DNA of 64,000 nucleotides from Treponema pectinovorum (GTDB lineage Bacteria; Spirochaetota; Spirochaetia; Treponematales; Treponemataceae), in the NCBI RefSeq assembly GCF_900497595.1, contig NZ_UFQO01000004.1:62001-126000 (forward strand). Direction: 5' to 3'. Of the stretch, positions 1 through 8,618 are shown in pieces. Position 1 is the stretch's first letter. Every line of letters starts with the position of its first letter. The translations under genes were made by a program, and so were the position numbers. The notes beneath the pieces are model-generated. The model had not been told where the DNA came from. It did not search any database and saw only the letters and a list, made by a program, of their open reading frames with translations.

Positions 1-1952
1 GTAAGCGGTCCCATAAACATCTCGTACATTCTTACGCTGTCTGCACCATAGTTTTTTATCATCTCGTCTGGATTTACGACATTTTTAAGCGATTTAGACA
101 TCTTTGCGATAACCCTTTCGAGTTCTTCACCATCGTCTTTCGCATAATACTTGCCATCTTTTTCTATAACAGCGTCAACAGCAACAAGCGACTTGGATTT
201 TCTCTGGAATGCAAAAGATGTTATCATTCCTTGGTTTATGAGACGCTTAAAAGGTTCTTTTGTGGAAACCAATCCGCAGTCGTACAAAACCTTGTGCCAA
301 AATCTTGCATACAAAAGATGAAGAACAGCGTGTTCTGCTCCACCAACATACAAGTCTACAGGCATCCAGTAAGATTCTTTTTTAGGATCGCAAAATGATT
401 TTTCCTGATTTGGATCTATATAGCGAAGATAATACCAGCAGCTTCCAGCCCATTGTGGCATCGTATTAGTTTCGCGCTTTGCAGGCTTTTTACATTTCGG
501 ACAAGTGCAATTTACCCAAGAGTCAATTCCTGCAAGAGGAGACTCGCCGGTTCCCGTTGGCTGATACGTTTTTACGGCAGGCAATTCAAGCGGAAGTTCA
601 TCTTCTGGAACAGGAACAGTACCGCAGTTCTCGCAGTGAATCAGAGGAATTGGTTCGCCCCAATATCGCTGCCTGCTGAATACCCAGTCGCGCAATTTAT
701 AATTTATTGCTTTTTTGCCAATCTTTTTTTCTTCCAAAAAATCGAGCATTTTTTCGATTGCGTCTTTTTTATTCAATCCGTTTAAAAATTCAGAATTTAC
801 ATGAATTCCGTCTTCTGTCCACGGCTGTTCTTGAACGTCAACTTCGCTTTTTAAAACTTCGATTATCGGAAGGTCAAATTTCTTTGCAAATTCCCAGTCG
901 CGACTGTCGTGTGCAGGAACCGCCATAATTGCACCAGTTCCATAAGAGATTAAAACATAGTCAGCAACCCAAATTGGAATGAGTTTATTGTTTACAGGAT
1001 TTATCGCATAAGTTCCAGAAAAAACACCAGTTTTGGTTTTTGCCAAATCAGTGCGTTCAAGGTCTGACTTTTTTGCCGCTTCTTCTATGTATGCTTCAAC
1101 CTTTTCTTTTTGTTCAGAAGAAGTAAGTTTTTCAATCATGGGGTGCTCTGGAGAAATTACCATGTATGTAGCACCAAAGAGCGTGTCGCATCTCGTCGTG
1201 TATACGGTTAATTTGTCGCCAGTTGGTTTGCCATCTTTTCCTGCAACTGCAAAATCAACCTCTGCACCTGTAGATTTACCAATCCAGTTTCTCTGCATCG
1301 CTTTTACGCTTTCGGGCCAATCAAGTTCATCTAAATCTTCGAGCAGACGCTCAGCATAAGCGGTTATCTTTAAAATCCACTGCCTTATAACCTTGTGCGT
1401 AACTTGCGAGCCGCATCGATCGCAGTGACCTTCTTTTACTTCTTCGTTAGCAAGTCCTGTCATACAAGAAGGACACCAGTTTATAGGAGTCTGAGCTTCG
1501 TACGCCAAGCCTTTTTTATATAGTTGCAAAAATATCCACTGTGTCCATCTGTAGTAGTCTGGAGTACAGGTTTTAATTTCTCTGTCCCAGTCGTACGAAA
1601 AACCCAAAGCCTTAATCTGCTTAGAAAAATTTTCTATATTCTTAAAAGTGGTTTCCGCAGGGTGAGTTCCTGTTTTAATCGCATAATTTTCTGCTGGAAG
1701 CCCAAAAGCGTCGTACCCCATAGGATGCAAAACATTGTAGCCGTTCATCCTCAAAAATCTTGAATAGATGTCAGTCGCAGTGTAGCCTTCGGGGTGGCCA
1801 ACATGCAGCCCCGCTCCGCTTGGATAAGGAAACATATCAAGAACATAGCGCCTTTTTTCTTTAGGAAACGCAGGGTCTTCAAAAGTTTTAAAAGTCTTGT
1901 TTTCTTCCCAGTATTTTTGCCATTTAGTTTCAATATTCTCAAACGGATACAT
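1..1952 (-). CDS. leuS: leucyl-tRNA synthetase, C-terminus cut by window edge
   Basis: Class I aminoacyl-tRNA synthetase that charges tRNA-Leu. Reading the minus strand from the ATG at 1952 gives an open frame to the window edge (about 650 residues; the family is usually 800-870, so the anticodon-binding end is missing). The HIGH-type motif appears as HVGHPEGY about 50 residues in, and the KMSKS motif as KMSKSLKN near positions 80-105. The zinc-type cysteines (NWCPSC, CDRCG), the editing-domain stretch and the [11 protein letters not shown] block are typical of bacterial LeuRS. An AGAGGTG ribosome site precedes the ATG by about seven bases. No neighbour appears to share its transcript inside this window. 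Identification is secure; only the 3' end is unseen. Confidence 0.97.
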   Translation of the reverse strand, partial: MYPFENIETKWQKYWEENKTFKTFEDPAFPKEKRRYVLDMFPYPSGAGLHVGHPEGYTATDIYSRFLRMNGYNVLHPMGYDAFGLPAENYAIKTGTHPAETTFKNIENFSKQIKALGFSYDWDREIKTCTPDYYRWTQWIFLQLYKKGLAYEAQTPINWCPSCMTGLANEEVKEGHCDRCGSQVTHKVIRQWILKITAYAERLLEDLDELDWPESVKAMQRNWIGKSTGAEVDFAVAGKDGKPTGDKLTVYTTRCDTLFGATYMVISPEHPMIEKLTSSEQKEKVEAYIEEAAKKSDLERTDLAKTKTGVFSGTYAINPVNNKLIPIWVADYVLISYGTGAIMAVPAHDSRDWEFAKKFDLPIIEVLKSEVDVQEQPWTEDGIHVNSEFLNGLNKKDAIEKMLDFLEEKKIGKKAINYKLRDWVFSRQRYWGEPIPLIHCENCGTVPVPEDELPLELPAVKTYQPTGTGESPLAGIDSWVNCTCPKCKKPAKRETNTMPQWAGSCWYYLRYIDPNQEKSFCDPKKESYWMPVDLYVGGAEHAVLHLLYARFWHKVLYDCGLVSTKEPFKRLINQGMITSFAFQRKSKSLVAVDAVIEKDGKYYAKDDGEELERVIAKMSKSLKNVVNPDEMIKNYGADSVRMYEMFMGPL

Positions 1953-2042
1953 GTAAAACACCTCTTTTAGCAGACTTTAAAATAAAAATCCGCAAGTAAA
2001 ATAACAAAGCGATTGTACCATTTTCGCAAATTCTTGAAAATA

Positions 2043-2150
2043 CGGGGCTTCCGGCGAGAACGCCGTCGTGCTGTCCGCAGTTCGCCGTCTTACGCGGCTC
2101 ATCCCTCGCTTCGCTCGGGACTATGCTGCTACCATCACTAAGCCAAAGTC
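2043..2150. repeat. GC-rich intergenic element between leuS and the HD gene
   Basis: About 100 bases distinctly richer in G and C than the AT-rich flanks, lying between two divergent genes. It contains a short perfect hairpin, CGGCG-agaa-CGCCG (2052-2065), and a second imperfect one around CCCTCGCTTCGCTCGGG. Its base composition and position resemble the R1 and R2 repeats elsewhere in the window, but I could not align it convincingly to either, so it may be a separate family. No coding potential is evident. Confidence 0.45.
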
Positions 2151-2156
2151 AATATA

Positions 2157-3239
2157 ATGTTAAAAAGGATGAACTTTTCAAAAAAATATCACAAAATACT
2201 TTGCAAAGAATTTCCTGCTTGGCTCAATGAATATTTAAATCTTAAAATTTTACAGAGGTTAAAAGGCATTGGACTTTTGTGCGGAACCGACTGGACAAAA
2301 CTTTATTCAAACTGCTTTTTTTACAGCCGTTTCGATCATAGCCTAGGAACTGCACTTATAACCTGGAATTTTACAAAGGACAAAGTTCAGACTTTAGCAA
2401 GCCTTTTTCACGACATAGCAACCGCGGCTTTTAGCCACGTAAACGATTTTAGAAACGGCGACGCATTAAAGCAGGAATTTAGCGAGGGTAAAACTCAACA
2501 AATACTCCAACAAGACATCGAGTTAAATCGCCTTCTGGAAAGAGATGGAATCCCTTTAGAAAAGATTGCAAATTATCATGACTATCCAGTCTGCGACAAC
2601 GAAATTCCTCGCCTTTCGTCCGACCGTCTGGAATATATGTTTCCAAGCAATATGTCTCTTTCAAAACGAATAAAAGGAAAAGTTTGGACTTTAAAAGAAG
2701 CTAAAAAAATCTATTCTGCCATTTGCATTTTAAAAAACGAAGATGCACAGGATGAATTAGGTTTTACCGATATTCATCTGGCAGAACTTTACACAAAAGG
2801 CTTTTGCGATTGCGCTTTGATTCTTCAAAAAAACGAAAATAAAATCGCTCTAAACATGCTCGGCAAAATCGTAAACACTGCAATTCAAACTGGCGTTTTA
2901 AGCGAGGACGAGTGTTTTTATGAGACGGAAAAAATCTTGATAAAACGCCTGAATCTTTATGCAAAAAAAAATCCACAGACGGAACTTTCTGTCTTAATAA
3001 AAACCTGGCGCACGATGAAAAAAATTGAACGATTTAAAACCGCTCCATCAGATGATTTTTACTTTGTAAATTTGCAAGTAAAAAAACGCTACATCGATCC
3101 GCTCGTTATAGTTAAAGGTCAAAATGCCGTACGCCTTTCTTCAATAAGCAGAGTTGCACAGCATGAAATTCAAAAAGTTTTAACATATAACGACGCGCCG
3201 TTTGCTGGTGTAAAACTTTTGCGCAAAAATCAAAGTTAA
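2157..3239 (+). CDS. HD-domain phosphohydrolase
   Basis: A 360-residue protein of the HD metal-dependent phosphohydrolase superfamily, closest in pattern to the COG1078/dGTPase-like group. The first histidine lies in RFDHSLGT (around residue 60) and the HD pair in FHDIATAAFSH (around residue 88), as in proteins reading RFxHSLG...HDIGHxPFSH. The substrate cannot be predicted; family members hydrolyse nucleotides or nucleotide-like phosphates in the cytoplasm. The start is uncertain: ATG at 2157 has no clear ribosome site, and a second ATG four codons later follows AAAAGG directly. It is monocistronic or leads into the small envelope gene 32 bases downstream. Superfamily assignment is confident, function is not. 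Confidence 0.8.
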   Translation: MLKRMNFSKKYHKILCKEFPAWLNEYLNLKILQRLKGIGLLCGTDWTKLYSNCFFYSRFDHSLGTALITWNFTKDKVQTLASLFHDIATAAFSHVNDFRNGDALKQEFSEGKTQQILQQDIELNRLLERDGIPLEKIANYHDYPVCDNEIPRLSSDRLEYMFPSNMSLSKRIKGKVWTLKEAKKIYSAICILKNEDAQDELGFTDIHLAELYTKGFCDCALILQKNENKIALNMLGKIVNTAIQTGVLSEDECFYETEKILIKRLNLYAKKNPQTELSVLIKTWRTMKKIERFKTAPSDDFYFVNLQVKKRYIDPLVIVKGQNAVRLSSISRVAQHEIQKVLTYNDAPFAGVKLLRKNQS

Positions 3240-3271
3240 TTCTATTAAAAATAATTGCCGATAATAAAACT

Positions 3272-3835
3272 ATGAAAAAATCAACAAAAATCTTAATGCT
3301 TTTTCTTATACATTTTTTTATCGCTTTTTCTTGTTTTGCAAAACCAAATATAAAATTTGGTATTGGCTCTGGCTATGTTTTTTATGGCGATAAAGATTTA
3401 AAGAGCAAACTCGACTCTTTTAACCGCTCTGCACAGATGATTCTCTGCTCAGACGCTGTTTTTTTTATTCCTCTTGCCCAAAATATTTCTTTAACTTTTG
3501 GGGCAGACACCGTAATCGATGCAAGATGGAAAGGAAGTAATCACATTTATCTTTGGGATTATTGCGGAACTTTTGGTTTTAGATTTTATCCTGGATTTGC
3601 AGGATTGAACGCAGATGTTCAGTATTGCCTTGGCAGGCGTACTGATTTTTTTGGACTTTCAGATCAAGATGAATACATACATTCGAGCGACTTTGGAAAC
3701 GGTTTTGCATTTTCTTTAGCGTACGATTTTGGCTGGCAGAAAAAAGGCTTTGATCCAGAAATTTGTGCTTCTTGGCGGCACATGCCACGTGGCGGTTCTT
3801 CCGACAATATAATCGAAATAAAATTTAGATTTTAG
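3272..3835 (+). CDS. small secreted, probable outer-membrane beta-barrel protein
   Basis: I do not recognise a named family. The 187-residue product begins with a clear signal peptide (MKKSTKI, a hydrophobic core, then CFAKP with likely cleavage after SCFA). The mature part alternates polar and aromatic residues, is rich in Gly, Phe and Tyr, and ends in Phe (EIKFRF), the usual end of an outer-membrane beta-barrel recognised by BAM. Motifs such as FRFYPGFAGL resemble small opacity-type porin-like proteins. It follows the HD gene by 32 bases and may share its transcript. Outer-membrane location is inferred from the terminal Phe and beta pattern only. Confidence 0.65.
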   Translation: MKKSTKILMLFLIHFFIAFSCFAKPNIKFGIGSGYVFYGDKDLKSKLDSFNRSAQMILCSDAVFFIPLAQNISLTFGADTVIDARWKGSNHIYLWDYCGTFGFRFYPGFAGLNADVQYCLGRRTDFFGLSDQDEYIHSSDFGNGFAFSLAYDFGWQKKGFDPEICASWRHMPRGGSSDNIIEIKFRF

Positions 3836-3972
3836 TTCTATCCAAAATACTTAAATCATTCATTAAAATTCGCTTAAAATTTTTGCTCGTTTTAATTGCG
3901 CTCATTTGCAGATAAATAAAACATACAGTAAACTAAAAAACAGCGAGAGATTTCATTTTTTAGGATTTAAAA

Positions 3973-5409
3973 ATGCGGATTCAAACCGATGGTCTTATAC
4001 CAGAAATTCCTGAATCTTTGGATGAAGATGTTTCAACCCTTGCAGAAGTAGGAATCGCTGTTGACGTTGGAACTACAACTGTTGCGGTAAATGTCTGGTC
4101 GCTGGCAACCCGAAAACTTTTAGCAACTGTGGCAGAAAAAAATTCTCAAATGCGCTACGGTTTTGATGTCATAAAACGCATAACCTTTGCAACTCGCCCT
4201 CCGCTTACAGGCTCTTCTCGAGTTGTGGAATCCGGACCTTCAGCATTGCACTACGCAATAGTTGCACAATTAGAAAAAATGTTTTCTCAAGCTATGGTGC
4301 AGGCTTCAAAAAAAGCACCCCGGGGAATTCGTCTAGAAGTTTCTAAAATCGTGATAACAGGCAACACTACTATGTTAAGTTTTGTCTGTGCTTTTCCTGT
4401 AGATTCCCTTGCAGTTGCACCTTTTACACCTCCGTCGCATTTTGGCTTTGTTTCTAGTTGGCACGAAATAAGAACAGGGCAGGTAAACGAAAAATGCAGC
4501 CCTTTAGATTTGCCCACGCCAGAAATTTTACATCTATTTTCTTCTAGCGTAATAAATAAAAATACTTCGGTTTATTTTCCGCCGTGCATAGGCGCTTTTA
4601 TTGGTGCGGATACCGTTTGCGCAATGCTTTCCGCAGGATTTTCTGCTTTAGATGGCGAAAAACACACCGCTTTTGAATATCCTTTAGATGTTCCTCTTTT
4701 GCTTACAGATATTGGAACAAATACAGAAATTGCTCTCTATATTCCTTCTACAGATTCTAAAAAGAGTAAAATTTTATGCACTTCGGCTGCGGCAGGTCCT
4801 GCATTTGAAGCGGCAAATATAAGTTGCGGAATGAGTTCTGTAGACGGTGCAATCGATAAAGTTTTTTACAATGGAAATTTGGAATGCAGTGTCATAGGTG
4901 GCGGTTGTGCAAAGGGAATTTGTGGCTCTGGTCTTATAAGTGCGGGCGCTGTTTTGTATAAGAACAATTTTATAGACAGTTCTGGAGTTATTCAAAAATC
5001 AATTTCAAAACTCGGCGACGGGACAAATTGCATTCAGCTCACTCCAGCAGTTTATCTTTCGCAATCGGACATAAGAAATATGCAGCTTGCAAAATCCGCA
5101 GTTTTTATAGGGCTTTCGTATATGATAGAACGCTCTCCATCGCTTCCTGTTTTGTGCTTGGCTGGAAGTTTTGGTTCTAATCTGGACATGCAAGAAGCGA
5201 GCGCTATCGGTTTGATTCCGTCTTCGCTTGAAAAACGCTGCGTAAGTTTAGGAAATGCTGCTCTGGCAGGTGCTTCGGTCTTGCTTTTTTCAAAAACTTT
5301 GCGAAATAAGGCACTCGCACTTGCAAAAAATTCTATTCAAATAAATCTTGCCGCAGTGCCAGATTTTCAGCACCGATATTTAAGTTCAATAGATTTTAAA
5401 TCGCATTAA
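3973..5409 (+). CDS. RACo-like ASKHA-domain protein (DUF4445 type), without ferredoxin domain
   Basis: The 478-residue product matches the ATP-binding, actin-fold part of reductive activators of corrinoid proteins. The first phosphate loop is AVDVGTTTVAVNVW near residue 30, followed by SQMRYGFDVIKRI, a second loop LLTDIGTNTEIAL, and GICGSGLIS and LAGSFGSN further on, all typical of RACo/DUF4445. Canonical RACo proteins are about 600-650 residues with an N-terminal [2Fe-2S] ferredoxin domain; that domain is absent and a stop codon lies just upstream, so the start at 3973 (AGGA eight bases before) is firm. No corrinoid protein or methyltransferase is nearby. Possible partners are elsewhere or it activates another low-potential enzyme. 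Confidence 0.78.
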   Translation: MRIQTDGLIPEIPESLDEDVSTLAEVGIAVDVGTTTVAVNVWSLATRKLLATVAEKNSQMRYGFDVIKRITFATRPPLTGSSRVVESGPSALHYAIVAQLEKMFSQAMVQASKKAPRGIRLEVSKIVITGNTTMLSFVCAFPVDSLAVAPFTPPSHFGFVSSWHEIRTGQVNEKCSPLDLPTPEILHLFSSSVINKNTSVYFPPCIGAFIGADTVCAMLSAGFSALDGEKHTAFEYPLDVPLLLTDIGTNTEIALYIPSTDSKKSKILCTSAAAGPAFEAANISCGMSSVDGAIDKVFYNGNLECSVIGGGCAKGICGSGLISAGAVLYKNNFIDSSGVIQKSISKLGDGTNCIQLTPAVYLSQSDIRNMQLAKSAVFIGLSYMIERSPSLPVLCLAGSFGSNLDMQEASAIGLIPSSLEKRCVSLGNAALAGASVLLFSKTLRNKALALAKNSIQINLAAVPDFQHRYLSSIDFKSH

Positions 5410-5446
5410 AAAAATATATTTATAAAAATTTAAGAGGAAAAATTCC

Positions 5447-6442
5447 ATGAAAAATCAATTAAAACGGTCTTTTTTGCTCGCTATAATTGTTTTAATACTT
5501 ACTGGCTGTTCAAAAAAACAGGTTTCAGTTCCAGAAATAAATTTAAAGGTTTGCGATATTCATTCGGAAGGGTATCCCACAGTTGTCGGTCTTCATGAAT
5601 TTTCTCGCCTTGTAAAAGAAAGATCTCGTGGCCGCATAAATATAGAAGTCATTGCAGACGGCATAGAAGGTGGAGAAGAAGAAACCTTGGAAATGGTAAA
5701 ATTCGGCAAAATCGATTTTACAAGAACATCGTGCGCGTTGCTTCCTGTAATAGAGCCAGATTTTGAACTTCTTTTTGTGCCAGGTCAGTACAGAGATGCG
5801 ATTCACTTTTGGAAAGTCATAGATGGAGAAATCGGTTCAAGGATGTTAAAAAAGATGGAGCAGCATTCGCTTTATGGGCTTTGCTATTACGACTCAGGAG
5901 CGAGAAGTTTTTATTCAAACGACAAAATTTCAAGTTTTAGCGATTTAAAAGGTTTAAAAATAAGAACACAAGCTTCAGTTCCAATGCTGGAATTCATAAA
6001 TGCACTGGAAGCAAAACCTGTTCCAATGGACTTGCGCGAAGTTGAATCCGCATTCCGTTCCCATAAAATCGATGCTGCAGAAAATAACATTCCTTCATAC
6101 GAAGCCACAGGGCAGTATAAAGTTGCAAAGTACTATTTTAAAGATGAACATTCAAGAATTCCCGATATTTTGGTTGGCTCAAAAAAATCACTCGCTGCAC
6201 TCACTCAAAGCGATATAAATTTGATTTTCGAGGCAGCGCAAGATTCTGGAGCGGTGCAAAAAATGGCCTGGCTTGAATACGAAAAAACTGCGCTCGAAAA
6301 AGTTGTTGCCGAAGGTTCAATTATAACAACTCCAAAATTGGACGACAGGCTAAAAACTCTCCAAAAAATTCGCCCTTTAATTTACAAGCATTTTACAGAA
6401 CGCCAGTTAGAAATTTTAAACGAAATTCAAAATACAAATTAG
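5447..6442 (+). CDS. TRAP transporter solute-binding lipoprotein (DctP family)
   Basis: A 331-residue extracytoplasmic binding protein of the DctP/TRAP family. A lipoprotein signal with lipobox LTGC places the mature N-terminal Cys near residue 21. The body shows family hallmarks: GxIN-type strand RGRINIEVIADG, LKGLKIRTQASVPM and the DAAENNIPSYEATGQYKVAKYY segment around the conserved ligand-contact region. Such proteins deliver carboxylates or related anions to a DctQ/DctM membrane pair, but no membrane subunits lie beside it. A strong AAGAGGAA ribosome site precedes the ATG. It sits 37 bases after the RACo-like gene and may be co-transcribed. Confidence 0.9.
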   Translation: MKNQLKRSFLLAIIVLILTGCSKKQVSVPEINLKVCDIHSEGYPTVVGLHEFSRLVKERSRGRINIEVIADGIEGGEEETLEMVKFGKIDFTRTSCALLPVIEPDFELLFVPGQYRDAIHFWKVIDGEIGSRMLKKMEQHSLYGLCYYDSGARSFYSNDKISSFSDLKGLKIRTQASVPMLEFINALEAKPVPMDLREVESAFRSHKIDAAENNIPSYEATGQYKVAKYYFKDEHSRIPDILVGSKKSLAALTQSDINLIFEAAQDSGAVQKMAWLEYEKTALEKVVAEGSIITTPKLDDRLKTLQKIRPLIYKHFTERQLEILNEIQNTN

Positions 6443-6448
6443 CTTATG

Positions 6449-6600
6449 TGCGGCTTTTTGCTGCACTTGCGTTGTGCAAAAAACGGGCTTTGCGTGGTTC
6501 GCTAACGCTCATCGTCCTCGTCGCTTTGCTCCTGCGGTCGACGGCTTCGCCGCCACTTCAATCCCTGCCGCTTGTCGCACAGGAGGTGCGACCTGCAATA
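6449..6600 (-). repeat. dispersed repeat R1, copy 1 (inverted)
   Basis: GC-rich element immediately after the TRAP lipoprotein gene. Read on the minus strand it aligns with the copy at 34209-34322: a GTCGCAC/GTGCGAC end hairpin, then AGGGATTGAAGTGGCGGC, AAGCCGT, GGAGC, a GAACCACGCAAAGCCCG core and a TTTTTGC...GCAAAAA hairpin (6455-6461 with 6476-6482). No protein of interest is encoded; open frames across it vary between copies. Confidence 0.75.
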
Positions 6601-6805
6601 TATGTTGACAGTTTTGCAAAAAACTGTCGCTTTAAGAAAAACACGGAAGTTTTTCTTAAAGCACAATCCCTTGCCGTTGGAAGCTCGCAGGCGGGTAGCG
6701 GGGCTACAAGTAGACCCTGCCGCTTGTCGCACACGGCGGTGCGACCAAGAATTAAATGCTGACAGTTTTGCAAAAAAAAACTTTACAAGCACAAACCCCT
6801 GTGCT
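6563..6805. repeat. composite hairpin block with internal direct repeat
   Basis: A half-duplicated extension of R1. Two direct copies, near 6563-6620 and 6713-6778, each contain CCCTGCCGCTTGTCGCAC, a short spacer, GTGCGACC, then TTGACAGTTTTGCAAAAA or CTGACAGTTTTGCAAAAA. Between them is a perfect 14-base inverted repeat, GCTTTAAGAAAAAC with GTTTTTCTTAAAGC (6629-6662, six-base loop), and a 9-base one, GACAGTTTT with AAAACTGTC (6607-6628). A last hairpin, AGCACA/TGTGCT, lies at 6788-6805 before the rny promoter. With the R1 copy this accounts for the 500-base gap before rny. Confidence 0.75.
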
Positions 6806-6825
6806 AATAACATATTTTTTTTCGT

Positions 6826-6854
6826 TTGACATCAATAACTTCTTACTATAGAAT
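6826..6854 (+). promoter_or_regulatory. sigma-70-type promoter for rny
   Basis: TTGACA (6826-6831) and TAGAAT (6849-6854) are separated by 17 bases, an almost ideal vegetative promoter about 95 bases before the rny start. It lies just after the repeat block, in AT-rich sequence, and no other gene could use it on this strand. Confidence 0.75.
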
Positions 6855-6950
6855 ATATTCGGTATTTTGGGGGCGGTTTTTTGAAAATCGACGCTTTGCG
6901 TTTTATTTTTGCAAAAATCCAACTCCTTAATAAATGCAAAGGAGAATATT

Positions 6951-8480
6951 GTGAATATTTTATTATTCGTAATTCTTCCTGTTGCTGGTATAGTTCTTGG
7001 ATGGATTATTCGTTGGTTGTATGCCAAATTTCAATTATCTTCGGCGGAGCAGAAAGCTGAACGTGTTAAGCAGGACGCAATAAAAGAAGCGGAAGCCCAG
7101 AAAAAAGAATATTTGCTTGAAGTAAAAGATCAACTCCTCAAAGAACGTCAACAACAGGAACGTGAAAACCGTGAACGTCGTAAAGAAATTCAGGTTTATG
7201 AATCAAGGGTTGCAAAAAAAGAAGAACTTGTAGACAAACGCAGCAATGAACTCGATAAAAAAGAGCAGGATTTTGTTGAACGAGAATCTTCCATGCAAAA
7301 GCGTGAAAATCAAATTGCTGTTCAAGAAGAGACTTATCGTCGCGAGCTTGAAAGAATTTCTGGTCTTTCTGCGCAAGAAGCAAAAGATTTAATCATTAAA
7401 AATCTTGAAAACGAAGCTCGCCACGATGCACAGGCGCTTTTAAACAAGATTGAACAGGAATCGCAACTTACTGCCGACAAAAAAGCGCAGCAAATCTTAG
7501 TCGAAACTATACAGCGCCTTGCTACCGAAGTTACCAGCGATATAACAGTTGCAACTGTTTCTCTTCCTGGCGACGAGATGAAAGGTAGAATAATTGGTCG
7601 TGAAGGTCGCAATATTCGTGCTTTGGAAACTTTAACTGGCGTTGATATAATAATCGACGACACTCCAGAAGCGGTTGTAATAAGTTGTTTTGATCCTGTG
7701 CGCAAAGAAATTGCGAAGCAGTCTTTGGAGCGCCTTGTAACTGACGGGAGAATTCATCCTGCAAGGATTGAAGAAATCGTGCAGAAAGTTACCCGCGAAA
7801 TTCAGCAAAAGATTTATGAGGAAGGCGAAAAAGTTCTGTTTGACCTCGGAATCCACAATATGAGTCAGGATGGGGTTCGTGCTTTGGGACGTCTTTACTT
7901 CCGCACAAGTTACGGTCAGAACGTTCTTACTCATTCTAAAGAAGTTGCAGAAATTGCAAGTTTAATCGCTTCGGAAATTGGCGCAAATAAGGAACTTGCA
8001 AAGCGTGCAGCCCTTTTGCACGACATTGGCAAGGGTGCAGAAAGCGACAGCGATAAAAACCACGCAGAAGTTGGTGCAGAAATGGCAAGAAAGATGGGAG
8101 AAGACCCTCGTGTAATAAATGCGATTGCGGCTCACCATCAGGATTGCGCGCCTACAACAATAGAAGCGGTTATCGTTCAGATTGCAGATGCTATTTCGGC
8201 TGCAAGACCTGGCGCAAGAAAAGAAACTGCTGACAATTATGTAAAGCGTCTTGAAAATCTTGAAGAAATTGCGGAAAAGTTTACCGGTGTAGAAAAAGCC
8301 TATGCGATTCAAGCGGGAAGAGAACTTAGAATTCTTGTTAATAACGAGAAAATTCCAGATGGAGAAGTTAAGGAACTTGCCCAAAAAATTGCAAAGCAGA
8401 TTGAAACTGATTTGCGATACCCGGGGCGCATAAAACTGACTATGATTCGAGAAACAAGAATTGTAGAATACGCAAGATAA
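6951..8480 (+). CDS. rny: ribonuclease Y
   Basis: Membrane-anchored endoribonuclease that starts mRNA decay. The start is GTG at 6951 preceded by AAAGGAGA (6938-6945), giving 509 residues. One N-terminal transmembrane helix (LLFVILPVAGIVLGWII) is followed by a charged coiled coil to about residue 180, a KH domain (MKGRIIGREGRNIRALE) and an HD domain with LLHDIGKG and the AHHQD segment. Length and order match the family (about 510-520 residues). An upstream in-frame TTG lacks a ribosome site and was not used. A strong promoter precedes the gene and a strong intrinsic terminator follows it, so it is monocistronic. Confidence 0.97.
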   Translation: MNILLFVILPVAGIVLGWIIRWLYAKFQLSSAEQKAERVKQDAIKEAEAQKKEYLLEVKDQLLKERQQQERENRERRKEIQVYESRVAKKEELVDKRSNELDKKEQDFVERESSMQKRENQIAVQEETYRRELERISGLSAQEAKDLIIKNLENEARHDAQALLNKIEQESQLTADKKAQQILVETIQRLATEVTSDITVATVSLPGDEMKGRIIGREGRNIRALETLTGVDIIIDDTPEAVVISCFDPVRKEIAKQSLERLVTDGRIHPARIEEIVQKVTREIQQKIYEEGEKVLFDLGIHNMSQDGVRALGRLYFRTSYGQNVLTHSKEVAEIASLIASEIGANKELAKRAALLHDIGKGAESDSDKNHAEVGAEMARKMGEDPRVINAIAAHHQDCAPTTIEAVIVQIADAISAARPGARKETADNYVKRLENLEEIAEKFTGVEKAYAIQAGRELRILVNNEKIPDGEVKELAQKIAKQIETDLRYPGRIKLTMIRETRIVEYAR

Positions 8481-8489
8481 ATTTTTTGA

Positions 8490-8516
8490 ACCGCCTTTTT
8501 ATAAGGCGGTTTTTTT
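8490..8516 (+). terminator. intrinsic terminator after rny
   Basis: Perfect 8-base stem ACCGCCTT/AAGGCGGT (8490-8497 with 8503-8510), 5-base loop, followed by six T residues. It lies nine bases beyond the rny stop. Confidence 0.93.
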
Positions 8517-8517
8517 A

Positions 8518-8602
8518 TGGGGCGGGGTTTGGGGCAGAGCCCCAGGAGAAGGGGTAGGGAGCAACGAAGTGCGACCGCAGGGGAAGGCTTTCCCCTCATT
8601 AA
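8518..8602 (+). repeat. dispersed repeat R2, copy 1
   Basis: GC-rich element between the convergent rny and lptB genes. It shares AGGAGAAGGGG, GAGCAACGAAGTGCGA and a GGGGAAGGCTT...CCCC palindrome with the inverted copy at 33303-33412. A TGGGGC-aga-GCCCCA hairpin forms its left part. No coding capacity is apparent. Confidence 0.75.
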
Positions 8603-8618
8603 TTTATAAAGAATGATT

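Noticed and set aside
6449-6780. CRISPR array as an explanation for the repeated units before rny
   Set aside because: Only two direct copies, no regular spacers, and no cas gene anywhere in the window.
6448-6829. Several overlapping open frames of 70-100 codons on both strands before rny
   Set aside because: They run through R1 and its hairpins, differ between repeat copies, and lack plausible starts; GC-rich repeats simply contain few stops.
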